The notes: generated by a model from the sequence alone, not told the origin. Shown: positions 37,176-45,940, counted from the first letter of the stretch. The stretch: DNA of 64,000 nt from Phyllobacterium sp. T1293 (GCF_020731415.2 NZ_CP088273.1:1369001-1433000), one strand, 5' to 3'. Translations and numbers: made by a program.

Positions 37176-37655
37176 CTACTTCCGCTTAATCCCAATCGCT
37201 CTGCCCACCCGCGCAGGTAGCTCCAGCTTTGAGTGGGCCTGCTTGTAAAACTCAAGCTTGGGCAGCACGTCCTCCGGAAACGGCACAACCTTGGGCCCGT
37301 TCATATCCACATGCAGCGACAGAACTTCCGAGGTCGCGGCTACCCAGCCATCGCGGTGGATGATCTCATTATAGGTGTGCAGGCGCTTGCCGTCGAAATC
37401 GATCAGCTGGCTCGTCACAGTCACCACATGATCCAGATGGATCTCCTGCACATAGCAGATATGGACCTCGGCGGTGTAAATCGTCAGCTTCCGCTCCGCC
37501 GCATATTTTGGCCCGAAACCAAGCTCCGCAAGGAATTCATCACCACCACGATCAAACACCACATTGTAATAGGCCATGTTCAGATGGCCGTTATAATCGA
37601 TCCATTCCTTTTCCATGGAGATCGGCGCGGAGCGGTATAATTCACCTTCTGACAT
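37176..37655 (-). CDS. cdhB: Betainyl-CoA thioesterase-like hot-dog protein
   Basis: Acyl-CoA thioesterase of the 4HBT/hot-dog fold, 159 residues. Motif DYNGHLNMAYYNVVFDRGGDE is the typical catalytic helix region, with the active-site Asp. In carnitine catabolism CdhB hydrolyses betainyl-CoA to glycine betaine and CoA, and here the gene sits beside cdhR and opposite cdhC-cdhA. In many rhizobia this domain is fused to the C terminus of carnitine dehydrogenase; here the two are separate genes. Ribosome-binding site AGGGA. Function is inferred from neighbours plus fold. Confidence 0.85.
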   Translation of the reverse strand: MSEGELYRSAPISMEKEWIDYNGHLNMAYYNVVFDRGGDEFLAELGFGPKYAAERKLTIYTAEVHICYVQEIHLDHVVTVTSQLIDFDGKRLHTYNEIIHRDGWVAATSEVLSLHVDMNGPKVVPFPEDVLPKLEFYKQAHSKLELPARVGRAIGIKRK

Positions 37656-37747
37656 GCGGCTGTTCCCTTATTGGTAAAACTCGGTGGCATTTGAAGCATG
37701 GCCGCCATCCCGTCACTTTGTCAAAAGCGACTGATAATGGCGGCAGC

Positions 37748-38734
37748 CTAACGATTGGCGTTTGTGCGCAAACTGCTCGGCGTCTTGCCTTCAAAGGTGC
37801 GGAATGTGCGGGCGAAGGCTGCGGCGGACGAAAACCCCGTGCGCGCAGCGATATCCGCAAGCGGTGTTTTGGTGTCTGTAATCAACCGCCGTGCGATCTT
37901 CAGGCGCAGGCGCAGATAATAGCGACCGGGGCCCTCGCCGACTGCTTTTGCAAATATCTTTTCAAGACTGCGGGCGCTGAGACCGCAACGTTTGGCGATT
38001 GCCCCAATGGTCAACGGCGCATCGAGATGTCCTTCCATCAGCCGGATTGCAGTGGCGAGTTTCGGATGCACATCATCAAGCCGCCCCAGAGAAACAAGCG
38101 GCTGGGCATCATTGGACGCATGGGCTTCGTCATAGATAAAGACGCTTGCAACATCGAGCGCGACGGACATGCCGCAGCGCGAACGGATGAGATGCAGCAT
38201 CAGGTCAAAGGTTGGCGATGCGCCGCCGGTGGTGAAGACAGGACCGTCAATGACATAACGATCCGGTCGCACATCGGTTTCAGGAAATTCGGCGGTGAAC
38301 TCCTCCATATCTTCCCAGTGGGTTGTAGCCCGGCGTCCGCGGAGCAACCCTGCACGGCCAAGCAGCCATGACCCCGCTTCAATGCCACCGATCATCTGGT
38401 AGCGGTGCGTGGCACGGCGCAGACTGGCGGTAAAGGTCGTGCGCGAAATATCCGATGTGCCGAAGCCGCCGATCATCAGCAGCATATCGGCTTTGTCAGA
38501 CGGATCGAACGCGCCGGAGACGGCTATCGGCAGGCCGCAGGTGGTGATAGCAGGGTTTCCATCCAGTGAAACGATCTGCCATTTGAACAGGTTGCTGCCC
38601 GAGACGCGATTGGCTGCACGCATGGGATCAATTGTGGATGCCACACACATCAGCGATGCACCGCTGAAGACGAGAACTGTCACTTCGAGCGTTCTGGTGT
38701 TGGGCAAAAAGAGTGGCGACGTTTCGCTATTCAT
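37748..38734 (-). CDS. cdhR: GlxA-family AraC-type regulator of carnitine catabolism
   Basis: Regulator with an N-terminal DJ-1/PfpI-like amidotransferase domain (about 15-190, EVTVLVFSGASLMCVAS) and a C-terminal AraC HTH pair (about 230-328, LTIGAIAKRCGLSARSLEKIF and LADIAARTGFSSAAAFARTF). 328 residues from ATG 38734 (MNSETSPLF); a longer in-frame extension to 38944 crosses the operator and the cdhC start, so it is rejected. GlxA-type CdhR activates carnitine genes in Pseudomonas. It diverges from cdhC across an 79-base region holding a perfect palindrome. Confidence 0.92.
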   Translation of the reverse strand: MNSETSPLFLPNTRTLEVTVLVFSGASLMCVASTIDPMRAANRVSGSNLFKWQIVSLDGNPAITTCGLPIAVSGAFDPSDKADMLLMIGGFGTSDISRTTFTASLRRATHRYQMIGGIEAGSWLLGRAGLLRGRRATTHWEDMEEFTAEFPETDVRPDRYVIDGPVFTTGGASPTFDLMLHLIRSRCGMSVALDVASVFIYDEAHASNDAQPLVSLGRLDDVHPKLATAIRLMEGHLDAPLTIGAIAKRCGLSARSLEKIFAKAVGEGPGRYYLRLRLKIARRLITDTKTPLADIAARTGFSSAAAFARTFRTFEGKTPSSLRTNANR

Positions 38735-38751
38735 CAAATCAAATTCGTATA

Positions 38752-38772
38752 TTGCAAAGCATTGCTTTGCAA
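38752..38772. promoter_or_regulatory. Candidate CdhR operator
   Basis: TTGCAAAGC-ATT-GCTTTGCAA is a perfect 9+9 inverted repeat with a three-base centre, located in the 79-base gap between divergent cdhR and cdhC, 41 bases upstream of the cdhC ATG. Position and symmetry make it the likely binding site for CdhR or for a catabolic regulator acting on both promoters. Confidence 0.6.
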
Positions 38773-38813
38773 CAGCTGCATGATTTGCCCAACGAAAAAA
38801 TGGGAGCAAAGCA

Positions 38814-39719
38814 ATGGGACTCACCCCCAATCGCGACGTATTCATTACCTGCGCCGTCACAGGTGCCGGTGACACAACAGGCCGGTCAGACAAGGTTCCG
38901 GTCACTCCGCGCCAGATCGCCGACGAGTGCATTTCCGCCGCCAATGCGGGTGCCGCTGTCGCTCACATCCATGTGCGTGATCCGAAGACCGGCAAGGGTT
39001 CGCGCGACATTGCGCTCTATACGGAAGTGGTCGATCTGATCAAGGCGTCAGGCGTCGACATGGTTCTGAACCTCACCGCCGGTATGGGCGGTGATCTCAC
39101 TCTTGGTTCCACCGAACAGCCCATGCCGCCCTCACCCGTCGGTACGGATATGGTCGGCGCCACGGAACGTCTGGTGCATGTGGCAAAGCTGCGCCCGGAA
39201 ATTTGCACGCTTGATTGCGGCACGATGAATTTCGGCGAAGGCGATTACGTCATGACCAACACGCCAGCCATGCTGAAAGACATGGCGGCGCAGATCAAGG
39301 CGCTCGGCGTGCGTCCGGAAGTCGAAATTTTCGACACCGGTCATCTGCTCCTTGCCAAATGGCTCTATGATCAGAAGCTGCTGGAAGACCCCGTGATGGT
39401 GCAGCTCTGCATGGGCATTCCATGGGGCGCGCCAGATGATATCAACACGCTACTGGCACTCACCAACAATCTGCCATCCAACTGGACGTTTTCGGCTTTC
39501 TCCATTGGCCGCAACCAGATGCCCTATGCCGCCATGGCAATGCTCGCGGGCGGCAATATCCGCGTCGGACTTGAAGACAATATCTGGCTCGACAAGGGCG
39601 TTCTTGCCACCAACGGCCAACTGGTCGAACGGGCGGTGAAAGTTGCCGAAGGCATGGGTGCAAAAATCCTCGGCCCTGACGAGGTTCGCGCCCGCATGAA
39701 ACTGACAAAGGGCTGGTGA
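38814..39719 (+). CDS. cdhC: 3-dehydrocarnitine cleavage enzyme (BKACE / DUF849)
   Basis: Zinc-dependent beta-keto acid cleavage enzyme: dehydrocarnitine plus acetyl-CoA gives betainyl-CoA plus acetoacetate. 301 residues; the metal ligands of the family are seen as His51 and His53 (HIHVRD) and Glu254 (GLEDN). Other family strings are NLTAGMGG and DTGHL. The start has GGGAGC upstream. First gene of a tight operon with carnitine dehydrogenase four bases downstream, which fixes the likely substrate within a family that acts on many beta-keto acids. Confidence 0.92.
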   Translation: MGLTPNRDVFITCAVTGAGDTTGRSDKVPVTPRQIADECISAANAGAAVAHIHVRDPKTGKGSRDIALYTEVVDLIKASGVDMVLNLTAGMGGDLTLGSTEQPMPPSPVGTDMVGATERLVHVAKLRPEICTLDCGTMNFGEGDYVMTNTPAMLKDMAAQIKALGVRPEVEIFDTGHLLLAKWLYDQKLLEDPVMVQLCMGIPWGAPDDINTLLALTNNLPSNWTFSAFSIGRNQMPYAAMAMLAGGNIRVGLEDNIWLDKGVLATNGQLVERAVKVAEGMGAKILGPDEVRARMKLTKGW

Positions 39720-39723
39720 AATC

Positions 39724-40785
39724 ATGACGACAATTCGCAAAGCGGCAGCCGTCGGCGGTGGTGTCATCGGCGCGGGCTGGGTCGCCCGCCTCATCCTCAA
39801 CGGCATCGACGTTTCGATCTTCGATCCTGATCCGGAAGCAGAACGCAAGGTCAGCGAGGTGATGAAAAATTCACGCCGCGCTTACAGGACCATGGTTCCC
39901 GGTGGTCTGCCGAAAGAAGGCAAACTGACTTTTGCCAAGACCATTGCTGAAGCTGTCGCCGGTGCCAATTTCATTCAGGAAAGCGTACCGGAACGGCTTG
40001 ATCTGAAACACAAGGTGCTGGCGGAAATCGACAAGCATGCGGCTGTTGACGCAATCATCGGTTCGTCCACATCGGGCATTTTGCCATCGGATATGCAGAC
40101 ATCAATGCAGCATCCGGAGCGTCTTGTCGTCGGCCATCCCTATAATCCGGTTTATCTGCTTCCCCTCGTGGAAATCGTCGGCGGCAAGCTGACATCGCCG
40201 GAAGCCATCGAAACAGCCCGCGAACTCTATGCCTCTATCGGTATGAAACCGGTTGTCATCCGCAAGGAAATCGAAGCCTTTGTCGGCGATCGCCTGCTTG
40301 AAGCCGTCTGGCGCGAGGCGCTGTGGCTGATCAAGGATGATATTACCACCGTCGAAGAACTCGACGATATCATGCGATATTCTTTCGGCATTCGCTGGGC
40401 GCAGATGGGCATGTTCCAGGTCTATCGCGTGGCGGGCGGCGAAGCGGGTATGCGCCACTTCATGGCACAGTTCGGCCCCTGCCTCTCATGGCCATGGACC
40501 AAGCTGATGGACGTGCCTGAACTGACCGACGAGTTGGTCGACAAGATCGCCACCCAGTCCGACGAGCAGGCGCATGGCCTTTCGATCCGCGAACTGGAAC
40601 GCATCCGCGACGATAATCTGGTTGCCATCATGGATGCCCTCTCCCGCCAGAACAAGGGCAAGGGCTGGGGTGCCGGTGCGCTCTACAAGGATTACACGAA
40701 GCAGCTGTCAAAGCTGGCAAAGAAGCCCGCCATTTCAAAAGCTGCTGAGAAAGCCAAATCCACCAAACCGAAGAAGAAGGGTTAA
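39724..40785 (+). CDS. cdhA: L-carnitine 3-dehydrogenase
   Basis: NAD-dependent enzyme of the 3-hydroxyacyl-CoA dehydrogenase fold that oxidises L-carnitine to 3-dehydrocarnitine. 353 residues with the Rossmann motif VGGGVIGAGW at 10-19, then FIQESVPERLDLKHKVLAEI, SSTSGILPS and GHPYNPVYLLPLVEIV, which are typical of carnitine dehydrogenase. A Lys-rich tail (SKLAKKPAISKAAEKAK) ends the protein where rhizobial homologues often carry a fused thioesterase. Three bases separate it from the next gene. Confidence 0.94.
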   Translation: MTTIRKAAAVGGGVIGAGWVARLILNGIDVSIFDPDPEAERKVSEVMKNSRRAYRTMVPGGLPKEGKLTFAKTIAEAVAGANFIQESVPERLDLKHKVLAEIDKHAAVDAIIGSSTSGILPSDMQTSMQHPERLVVGHPYNPVYLLPLVEIVGGKLTSPEAIETARELYASIGMKPVVIRKEIEAFVGDRLLEAVWREALWLIKDDITTVEELDDIMRYSFGIRWAQMGMFQVYRVAGGEAGMRHFMAQFGPCLSWPWTKLMDVPELTDELVDKIATQSDEQAHGLSIRELERIRDDNLVAIMDALSRQNKGKGWGAGALYKDYTKQLSKLAKKPAISKAAEKAKSTKPKKKG

Positions 40786-40788
40786 GCC

Positions 40789-41952
40789 ATGGATTTCGGT
40801 CTTTCGGAGGAGCAAAGGCTGATTGTCGAGACAACCCGCGCCTTTGTTGAAAACGAGCTTTACCCGCATGAAGCGGAAGTCGAGCGCACGGGTGTCCTGC
40901 GCAAGGAATTGGCTGACGAACTGAAGCAAAAGGCGATTGCCGCCGGTCTTTATGCAGCGAACATGCCTGAAAGCGTTGGCGGTGCCGGTCTCGATACGGT
41001 GACATGGCTGCTCTATGAAAAGGAACTTGGCCGCGCCAATTATGCGTTGCACTGGTCCTGCGTCGGGCGTCCCTCGAACATTCTGCTCGCCGGTACAGAC
41101 GCACAGAAGGAAAAATACCTTTACCCCTGCATTCGCGGCGAAAAGTCCGATTGTCTTGCCATGACCGAGCCCGGCGCGGGTTCGGATTTGCGCGGCATGA
41201 AGGCGACAGCCGTGGAAAAAGGCGGCGACTGGATCGTCAACGGTACGAAACATTTCATCAGCCATGCGCTGGAAGCGGATTTTGTCATCCTCTTCGTAGC
41301 CTCAGGTGAAGAAGACACGCCGCGCGGCAAGAAGAAAAAGATCACTGCCTTCTTCGTCGACAAGGATCATCCGGGGATGACCATTCGCGAGGGTTATCGC
41401 AATGTCTCGCACCGGGGCTATACCAACGCCGTCATCGAGTTCGATGATTGCCGCCTGCCCGCCGACGCTATCCTTGGCGAAGTGCATAAGGGATTTGAGG
41501 TCGCCAATACTTGGCTCGGTGCCACACGGCTGCAGGTTGCGGCCACTTGCCTTGGCCGGGCGGAACGCGCGCTTGGCCACGCCATCGAATATGCGGCGCA
41601 GCGGGTGCAGTTTGGCCAGCAGATCGGCAAGTTTCAGGGCGTTTCATTCAAGCTCGCCGATATGGCGACGGAACTGAAAGCCGCTGATCTGCTGACTTTC
41701 GAAGCCGGATGGAAATTCGATCAGGGTACGGTAACAGATCAGGACATGGCCATGGCCAAGCTGAAAGCAACGGAAGTGCTCGCCTTTGTTGCCGATGAAG
41801 CCATCCAGATTCATGGTGGCATGGGATTGATGGATGACCTGCCGCTTGAGCGCATCTGGCGCGATGCCCGTGTGGAGCGTATCTGGGAAGGCACATCCGA
41901 AATCCAGCGCCACATCATATCCCGCGCCCTGCTTCGCCCGCATGGAGCCTGA
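40789..41952 (+). CDS. Acyl-CoA dehydrogenase, probable gamma-butyrobetainyl-CoA / crotonobetainyl-CoA dehydrogenase
   Basis: Flavin-dependent acyl-CoA dehydrogenase, 387 residues, with the family signatures CLAMTEPGAGSDL near residue 125 and the C-terminal QIHGGMGLMDDLPLERIWRD and ERIWEGTSEIQRH. CaiA in E. coli belongs to this family. In this operon the likely role is oxidation of gamma-butyrobetainyl-CoA to crotonobetainyl-CoA, the substrate of the CaiD-like hydratase three genes on; that is inference. Start ATG 40789 with AAGGG upstream. An electron-transfer flavoprotein partner is not in the window. Confidence 0.92.
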   Translation: MDFGLSEEQRLIVETTRAFVENELYPHEAEVERTGVLRKELADELKQKAIAAGLYAANMPESVGGAGLDTVTWLLYEKELGRANYALHWSCVGRPSNILLAGTDAQKEKYLYPCIRGEKSDCLAMTEPGAGSDLRGMKATAVEKGGDWIVNGTKHFISHALEADFVILFVASGEEDTPRGKKKKITAFFVDKDHPGMTIREGYRNVSHRGYTNAVIEFDDCRLPADAILGEVHKGFEVANTWLGATRLQVAATCLGRAERALGHAIEYAAQRVQFGQQIGKFQGVSFKLADMATELKAADLLTFEAGWKFDQGTVTDQDMAMAKLKATEVLAFVADEAIQIHGGMGLMDDLPLERIWRDARVERIWEGTSEIQRHIISRALLRPHGA

Positions 41953-41977
41953 ACGTGATGAGGTCGGGCTTTAGTGT

Positions 41978-42024
41978 CGTCACCCTTCTCTGCCCTGTCG
42001 GGCATCTCCCCCACAAAGGGGGTG
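41978..42024. repeat. Half copy of palindromic repeat family C (copy 2)
   Basis: One arm only, related to the arms at 2130-2178 and 2243-2291 (shared CTGTCGGGCATCTCCC region). It fills nearly the whole 79-base gap between the acyl-CoA dehydrogenase and the acyl-CoA synthetase. Its GGGGG edge stands eight to ten bases before the GTG start of the next gene, where a ribosome-binding site is expected. Confidence 0.85.
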
Positions 42025-42031
42025 GTCGCTA

Positions 42032-44104
42032 GTGCCAAAACTTGACCGTCTGCTTCGACCCAAAACCATTGCAGTCTTCGGCGGCCTTCAGGCCGCTGAA
42101 GTCATCAAGCAATCGCAGAAAATGGGATTCTCCGGCGAGATATGGCCTGTTCATCCCAAGCACGATGAAATTCTTGGCCTGAAAGCCTATCGCTCGGTTG
42201 CCGATCTACCCGGCAGCCCGGATGCGGCGTTTGTCGGCGTCAACCGGTTTCTGACCATCGATATTGTCAGGCAGTTGCGCGAACGCGGCGCGGGCGTTGC
42301 CGTGTGCTATGCGTCGGGCTTTCTGGAAGCTGGCGCCGATGATGCGGATGGCGCAAGGCTGCAGGATGAGCTGATCGAGGCGGCGGGCGATATGCCGATC
42401 ATCGGGCCAAACTGTTATGGCCTGATCAATTATTGCGATGGCGCCCTGCTCTGGCCCGACCAACATGGCGGTCGCAGGCTTGCCGCCGATGAGCGCGGTG
42501 TTGCCATCATCACCCAATCATCCAACATTGCCATCAACATGACCATGCAGACGCGCGGACTGCCGATTGCCCATGTGATGACCGCAGGCAATCAGGCGCA
42601 AACGGGCCTGCCCGATATGGCCATTGCCCTGCTTGAGGATGAGCGGGTCACAGCGCTCGGCCTGCATATTGAAGCGTTCCAGTCGGCGGCAAAATTCGAG
42701 GTTTTGGCAAAACGCGCGCGAGAACTGAACAAACCCATCGTCGCCATGAAGGTTGGCCGCTCGGCACAGGCGCGCGCGGCAACCGTTTCACATACGGCCT
42801 CGTTGGCTGGATCGGATGCGGCATCGGATGCATTTTTGAAGCGCCTCGGCATTGCCCGGGTGAATTCAATTGCATCATTCCTCGAAACGCTGAAATTCCT
42901 GCATGTGCATAAACAGCTCGACGGCAATACGCTTTCGTCCATGAGTTGTTCCGGCGGCGAAGCCTCCGTTATGGCCGACAGTGCCGAAGGCCGCGCTGTT
43001 CACTTTCCAGTCCTCACACCCGAACATCGGGCCAAAGTGAAATCGACTCTGGGGCCGCTGGTCGCCGTTGCCAATCCGCTCGATTACCACACCTTTATCT
43101 GGAACAATGAACCGGCGCTTACCGAGACCTTTACCGCCATGGTGTCGGGCGGCTTTGCGCTTAATTGCCTTGTGCTTGACTTTCCCCGCAAAGACCGATG
43201 TTCCGATGTGGATTGGTGGGCAACCGTGCGGGGGTTTGAGGCTGCTCTGAAAACCAATAATGCCAAGGGCGCCATTGTCGCCTCCCTGCCGGAAAACATA
43301 CCGGAGGAATATATTGCCGGACTGATGGCGAGGGATATCGCACCGCTTTGCGGGATCACGGAGGCGTTTGACGCTGCTGAAGCCGCAGCCTTTATCGGGC
43401 AGGCATGGAAAACGCCGTTGCCCCAGCCCGTTGTTTCTCCCGAAGAAATCCATGCGGAAAACCTGACACCGGATGAGGCTGAAGCAAAAGCCATCCTTAG
43501 AAGGCACGGTTTGCCTGTGCCAATAGGTCAGCATTGCCAAAGCGTCGAAGAAGCCACTGCGGCGGCGAAAGGACTGACCTTTCCGGTGGCATTGAAAGCA
43601 CTTGGCGTTGCGCACAAATCCGAGCTTAATGCCGTCAGGCTTAATCTGCGGGATGAACAATCCGTGCGTGCAGCCGCTGATGATTTAATCAGTATCGGTA
43701 GTGGGCTTTATGTCGAACGCATGGTGACAAACACCATCGCCGAACTCATTGTTGGCATTGTCGATGATCCGCAATTCGGACCGCTGATGACGCTCGGCAC
43801 AGGCGGTGTGCTGGTTGAACTGCTGAAAGACAGCGTGACGCTGCTGCTGCCATCGAGCCGAGCCGAGATCGAAGCCGCCCTGCGTTCACTGCGCATGTTT
43901 CCGCTGCTCGATGGCTATCGTGGCAAACCGAAAGCCGATCTTGATGCGGCCTTGGATGCCATTCTTGGCATTGCCGATTTTGCGGTGAAGAATGCCGGCA
44001 GGATCGTTGAACTCGATATCAATCCGCTGCTTGTCTGCCGCAGCGGCCAAGGCGCATGGATAGCCGATGCGCTGCTTGTAACAAGGGGAGAGTTGCATGA
44101 GTGA
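42032..44104 (+). CDS. NDP-forming acyl-CoA synthetase (acetate-CoA ligase family)
   Basis: ATP/ADP- or NDP-dependent acyl-CoA synthetase. 690 residues, single chain with CoA-binding domain (1-130), succinyl-CoA ligase-like domains with the phospho-histidine His254 in VSHTASLAGSD, and a C-terminal ATP-grasp domain (about 470-690, KALGVAHKSEL, TLGTGGVLVELLKD). The start is GTG 42032; its only ribosome-binding-like sequence (GGGGGTGG) belongs to the C-type repeat before it. In the carnitine operon it is the only candidate to activate gamma-butyrobetaine, crotonobetaine or carnitine to the CoA thioester, replacing the usual AMP-forming CaiC. The caiD ATG overlaps its end by eight bases. Confidence 0.92.
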   Translation: MPKLDRLLRPKTIAVFGGLQAAEVIKQSQKMGFSGEIWPVHPKHDEILGLKAYRSVADLPGSPDAAFVGVNRFLTIDIVRQLRERGAGVAVCYASGFLEAGADDADGARLQDELIEAAGDMPIIGPNCYGLINYCDGALLWPDQHGGRRLAADERGVAIITQSSNIAINMTMQTRGLPIAHVMTAGNQAQTGLPDMAIALLEDERVTALGLHIEAFQSAAKFEVLAKRARELNKPIVAMKVGRSAQARAATVSHTASLAGSDAASDAFLKRLGIARVNSIASFLETLKFLHVHKQLDGNTLSSMSCSGGEASVMADSAEGRAVHFPVLTPEHRAKVKSTLGPLVAVANPLDYHTFIWNNEPALTETFTAMVSGGFALNCLVLDFPRKDRCSDVDWWATVRGFEAALKTNNAKGAIVASLPENIPEEYIAGLMARDIAPLCGITEAFDAAEAAAFIGQAWKTPLPQPVVSPEEIHAENLTPDEAEAKAILRRHGLPVPIGQHCQSVEEATAAAKGLTFPVALKALGVAHKSELNAVRLNLRDEQSVRAAADDLISIGSGLYVERMVTNTIAELIVGIVDDPQFGPLMTLGTGGVLVELLKDSVTLLLPSSRAEIEAALRSLRMFPLLDGYRGKPKADLDAALDAILGIADFAVKNAGRIVELDINPLLVCRSGQGAWIADALLVTRGELHE

Positions 44105-44879
44105 TGTGATCAGAACGCGCCGCGAAGGCGGTATTTTCGAAGTCACGCTGGATCGTCCGAAGGCCAATGCCATCGACCTCAAGACCAGCCGCCTGCTGGG
44201 AGAAACCTTCCAGAAATTCCGTGACGATCCTGAATTGCGCGTGGCGATTGTCCAGACCGAAGGCGACAAATTCTTCTCCGCTGGTTGGGATTTGAAGGCA
44301 GCCGCAAGCGGCGATGCTGTTGATGGCGATTATGGTGTCGGCGGCTTTGGCGGATTGCAGGAATTGCGCGACCTCAACAAGCCTGTAATCGCCGCCGTCA
44401 ACGGTATGGCGGTGGGCGGCGGATTTGAACTCGCCCTCTCCTGCGATCTTATCTTTGCCTCCGATCATTCCAGTTTTGCCCTGCCTGAGATTCGTGCCGG
44501 GACGCTTGCCGATGCCGCAACGGTGAAACTGCCCAAGCGCATTCCCTATCATGTCGCCATGGACCTGCTTTTTACCGGCCGTTGGATGGACGTTGCCGAG
44601 GCGCATCGCTGGGGTCTCGTCAACGAGGTTCTGCCCAAGGACAGACTGATGGAGCGTGTCTGGGAGATCGCGCGTCTGCTTGAAAGCGGCCCGCCACTCG
44701 TATTCGCCGCCATCAAGGAAGTGGCGCGTGAAGCAGAGGATATGGGTTTTCAGGACGCCATGAACTGGATCACCAAGCGTAAATTCCGCACCGTCGATGC
44801 ACTTTATGCCTCGGAGGACGGTCAGGAAGGTTTTAAAGCCTTTGCCGAAAAACGCGATCCCGTGTGGAAAGGCAAATGA
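44097..44879 (+). CDS. caiD: Carnitinyl-CoA dehydratase / crotonobetainyl-CoA hydratase
   Basis: Enoyl-CoA hydratase family enzyme interconverting crotonobetainyl-CoA and L-carnitinyl-CoA. 260 residues, nearly the length of E. coli CaiD, with matching strings from memory of that protein: DRPKANAID, KFFSAGWDLKAAA, NKPVIAAVNG..GGGFELAL and a C-terminal FAEKRDPVWKGK. This C terminus is distinctive for CaiD among crotonases. It overlaps the synthetase gene by eight bases and the following esterase by four, so translation is coupled. Confidence 0.93.
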   Translation: MSDVIRTRREGGIFEVTLDRPKANAIDLKTSRLLGETFQKFRDDPELRVAIVQTEGDKFFSAGWDLKAAASGDAVDGDYGVGGFGGLQELRDLNKPVIAAVNGMAVGGGFELALSCDLIFASDHSSFALPEIRAGTLADAATVKLPKRIPYHVAMDLLFTGRWMDVAEAHRWGLVNEVLPKDRLMERVWEIARLLESGPPLVFAAIKEVAREAEDMGFQDAMNWITKRKFRTVDALYASEDGQEGFKAFAEKRDPVWKGK

Positions 44880-45826
44880 GCACGGATTATTCGGTTCTGA
44901 TCGATGCGGAAACCTGGGCTTTCATCGAGCGGACCAACAGCTTTTACCCGCCCGATGCCGTCGATACGACCGTCGCCCGGCAACGCGAGGTCTATAACCG
45001 CATGTGCCGGGCATTTTTCGTCGGCTATCCCCAAAGCGTTTCATCCGCTGATCGCTTCGTTGATGCCGATGGCAGGAAAATCCCTGTCCGCATCTATGAC
45101 AAGGAGAACACCGAAGCCGAAGCCATCTGCCTGTATTTTCACGGTGGCGGCTTTGTCGTCGGTGGTCTCGACAGCCATGATGATGTCTGTGCTGAGATTT
45201 GTGAGGCCACCGGCTTTCGCGTTATCTCCGTCGATTACCGCCTTGCGCCTGAACATGTGCATCCCGCATCGTTCGAGGATTGTCTGGCAGTCTTTGAGCA
45301 TGTGGCGGCAACAACTGCCGTGCCGATTGTTCTGTGCGGCGACAGTGCTGGCGGCAATCTGGTTGCTGCCGTTTCGCACCATGTGCGCCACAGTGATCGC
45401 GCGCCGATTGGTCAGGTGATGATCTATCCGGGATTGGGCGGTGCGCAGAATGAGGGTTCGTATATCACCCATGCGGAAGCACCTATGTTGACCACACGCG
45501 ATACGGTCTACTACGCCAAGGTCAGAAGCGGTGATCACGACTGGTCAAACGACCCCCGCTTTGCCCCGCTCGTTGACACGGATTTTTCCAACCTTCCCGA
45601 TACGATTGTGATCTCTGCCGAATGCGATCCGCTATCGGATGATGGCAGGCACTATTGCGAGCGGATATCTGCTTCCGGCGGCAAGACGATCTGGAACAAT
45701 GAGCCGGGTCTGGTGCATGGCTATCTGCGAGGGCGCCACAGTGTCGAGCGTGCCCGCTCCAGCTTCCGCCGCATATGCACTGCGGTGCATTTGCTGGGCC
45801 AAGGCCGCTGGCCGGGCCAGCTTTGA
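44876..45826 (+). CDS. HSL-family alpha/beta hydrolase (esterase)
   Basis: Carboxylesterase of the hormone-sensitive lipase type, 316 residues. Motifs: oxyanion-hole HGGGF near residue 85, nucleophile GDSAGG, acid CDPLSDDG and His in GLVHGYL. The ATGA start overlaps the caiD stop, so it belongs to the carnitine operon and ends it. It may release carnitine from acylcarnitines, or act as the thioesterase freeing L-carnitine from its CoA ester; neither is shown. The longer start at 44864 would overlap caiD more and is less likely. Confidence 0.88.
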   Translation: MSTDYSVLIDAETWAFIERTNSFYPPDAVDTTVARQREVYNRMCRAFFVGYPQSVSSADRFVDADGRKIPVRIYDKENTEAEAICLYFHGGGFVVGGLDSHDDVCAEICEATGFRVISVDYRLAPEHVHPASFEDCLAVFEHVAATTAVPIVLCGDSAGGNLVAAVSHHVRHSDRAPIGQVMIYPGLGGAQNEGSYITHAEAPMLTTRDTVYYAKVRSGDHDWSNDPRFAPLVDTDFSNLPDTIVISAECDPLSDDGRHYCERISASGGKTIWNNEPGLVHGYLRGRHSVERARSSFRRICTAVHLLGQGRWPGQL

Positions 45827-45860
45827 GTTAGATATCGTGAGTGGTTGATGGTGTGGTGAG

Positions 45861-45940
45861 TGGTTCGTGGTTCGTGGTTCGACATAACAACCATGAGGGA
45901 CAGTGAGGATGCAACGCTAATCGCAATATCGTTGCAAAAT
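45861..45940. repeat. Half copy of palindromic repeat family A (copy 4, mosaic with B)
   Basis: Left A arm in its ATAACAACC variant (TTCGACATAACAACCATGAG), followed by the A core (GATGCAACGCTAATCGC...GTTGCAA). The matching right arm is absent and a family B inverted repeat follows instead. This is the mirror image of the 29.8 kb mosaic. Confidence 0.85.

Noticed and set aside
38735..38944. N-terminal extension of cdhR upstream of 38734
   Set aside because: The extra 70 residues would overlap the cdhC start and the palindromic operator, and have no homology-like character.
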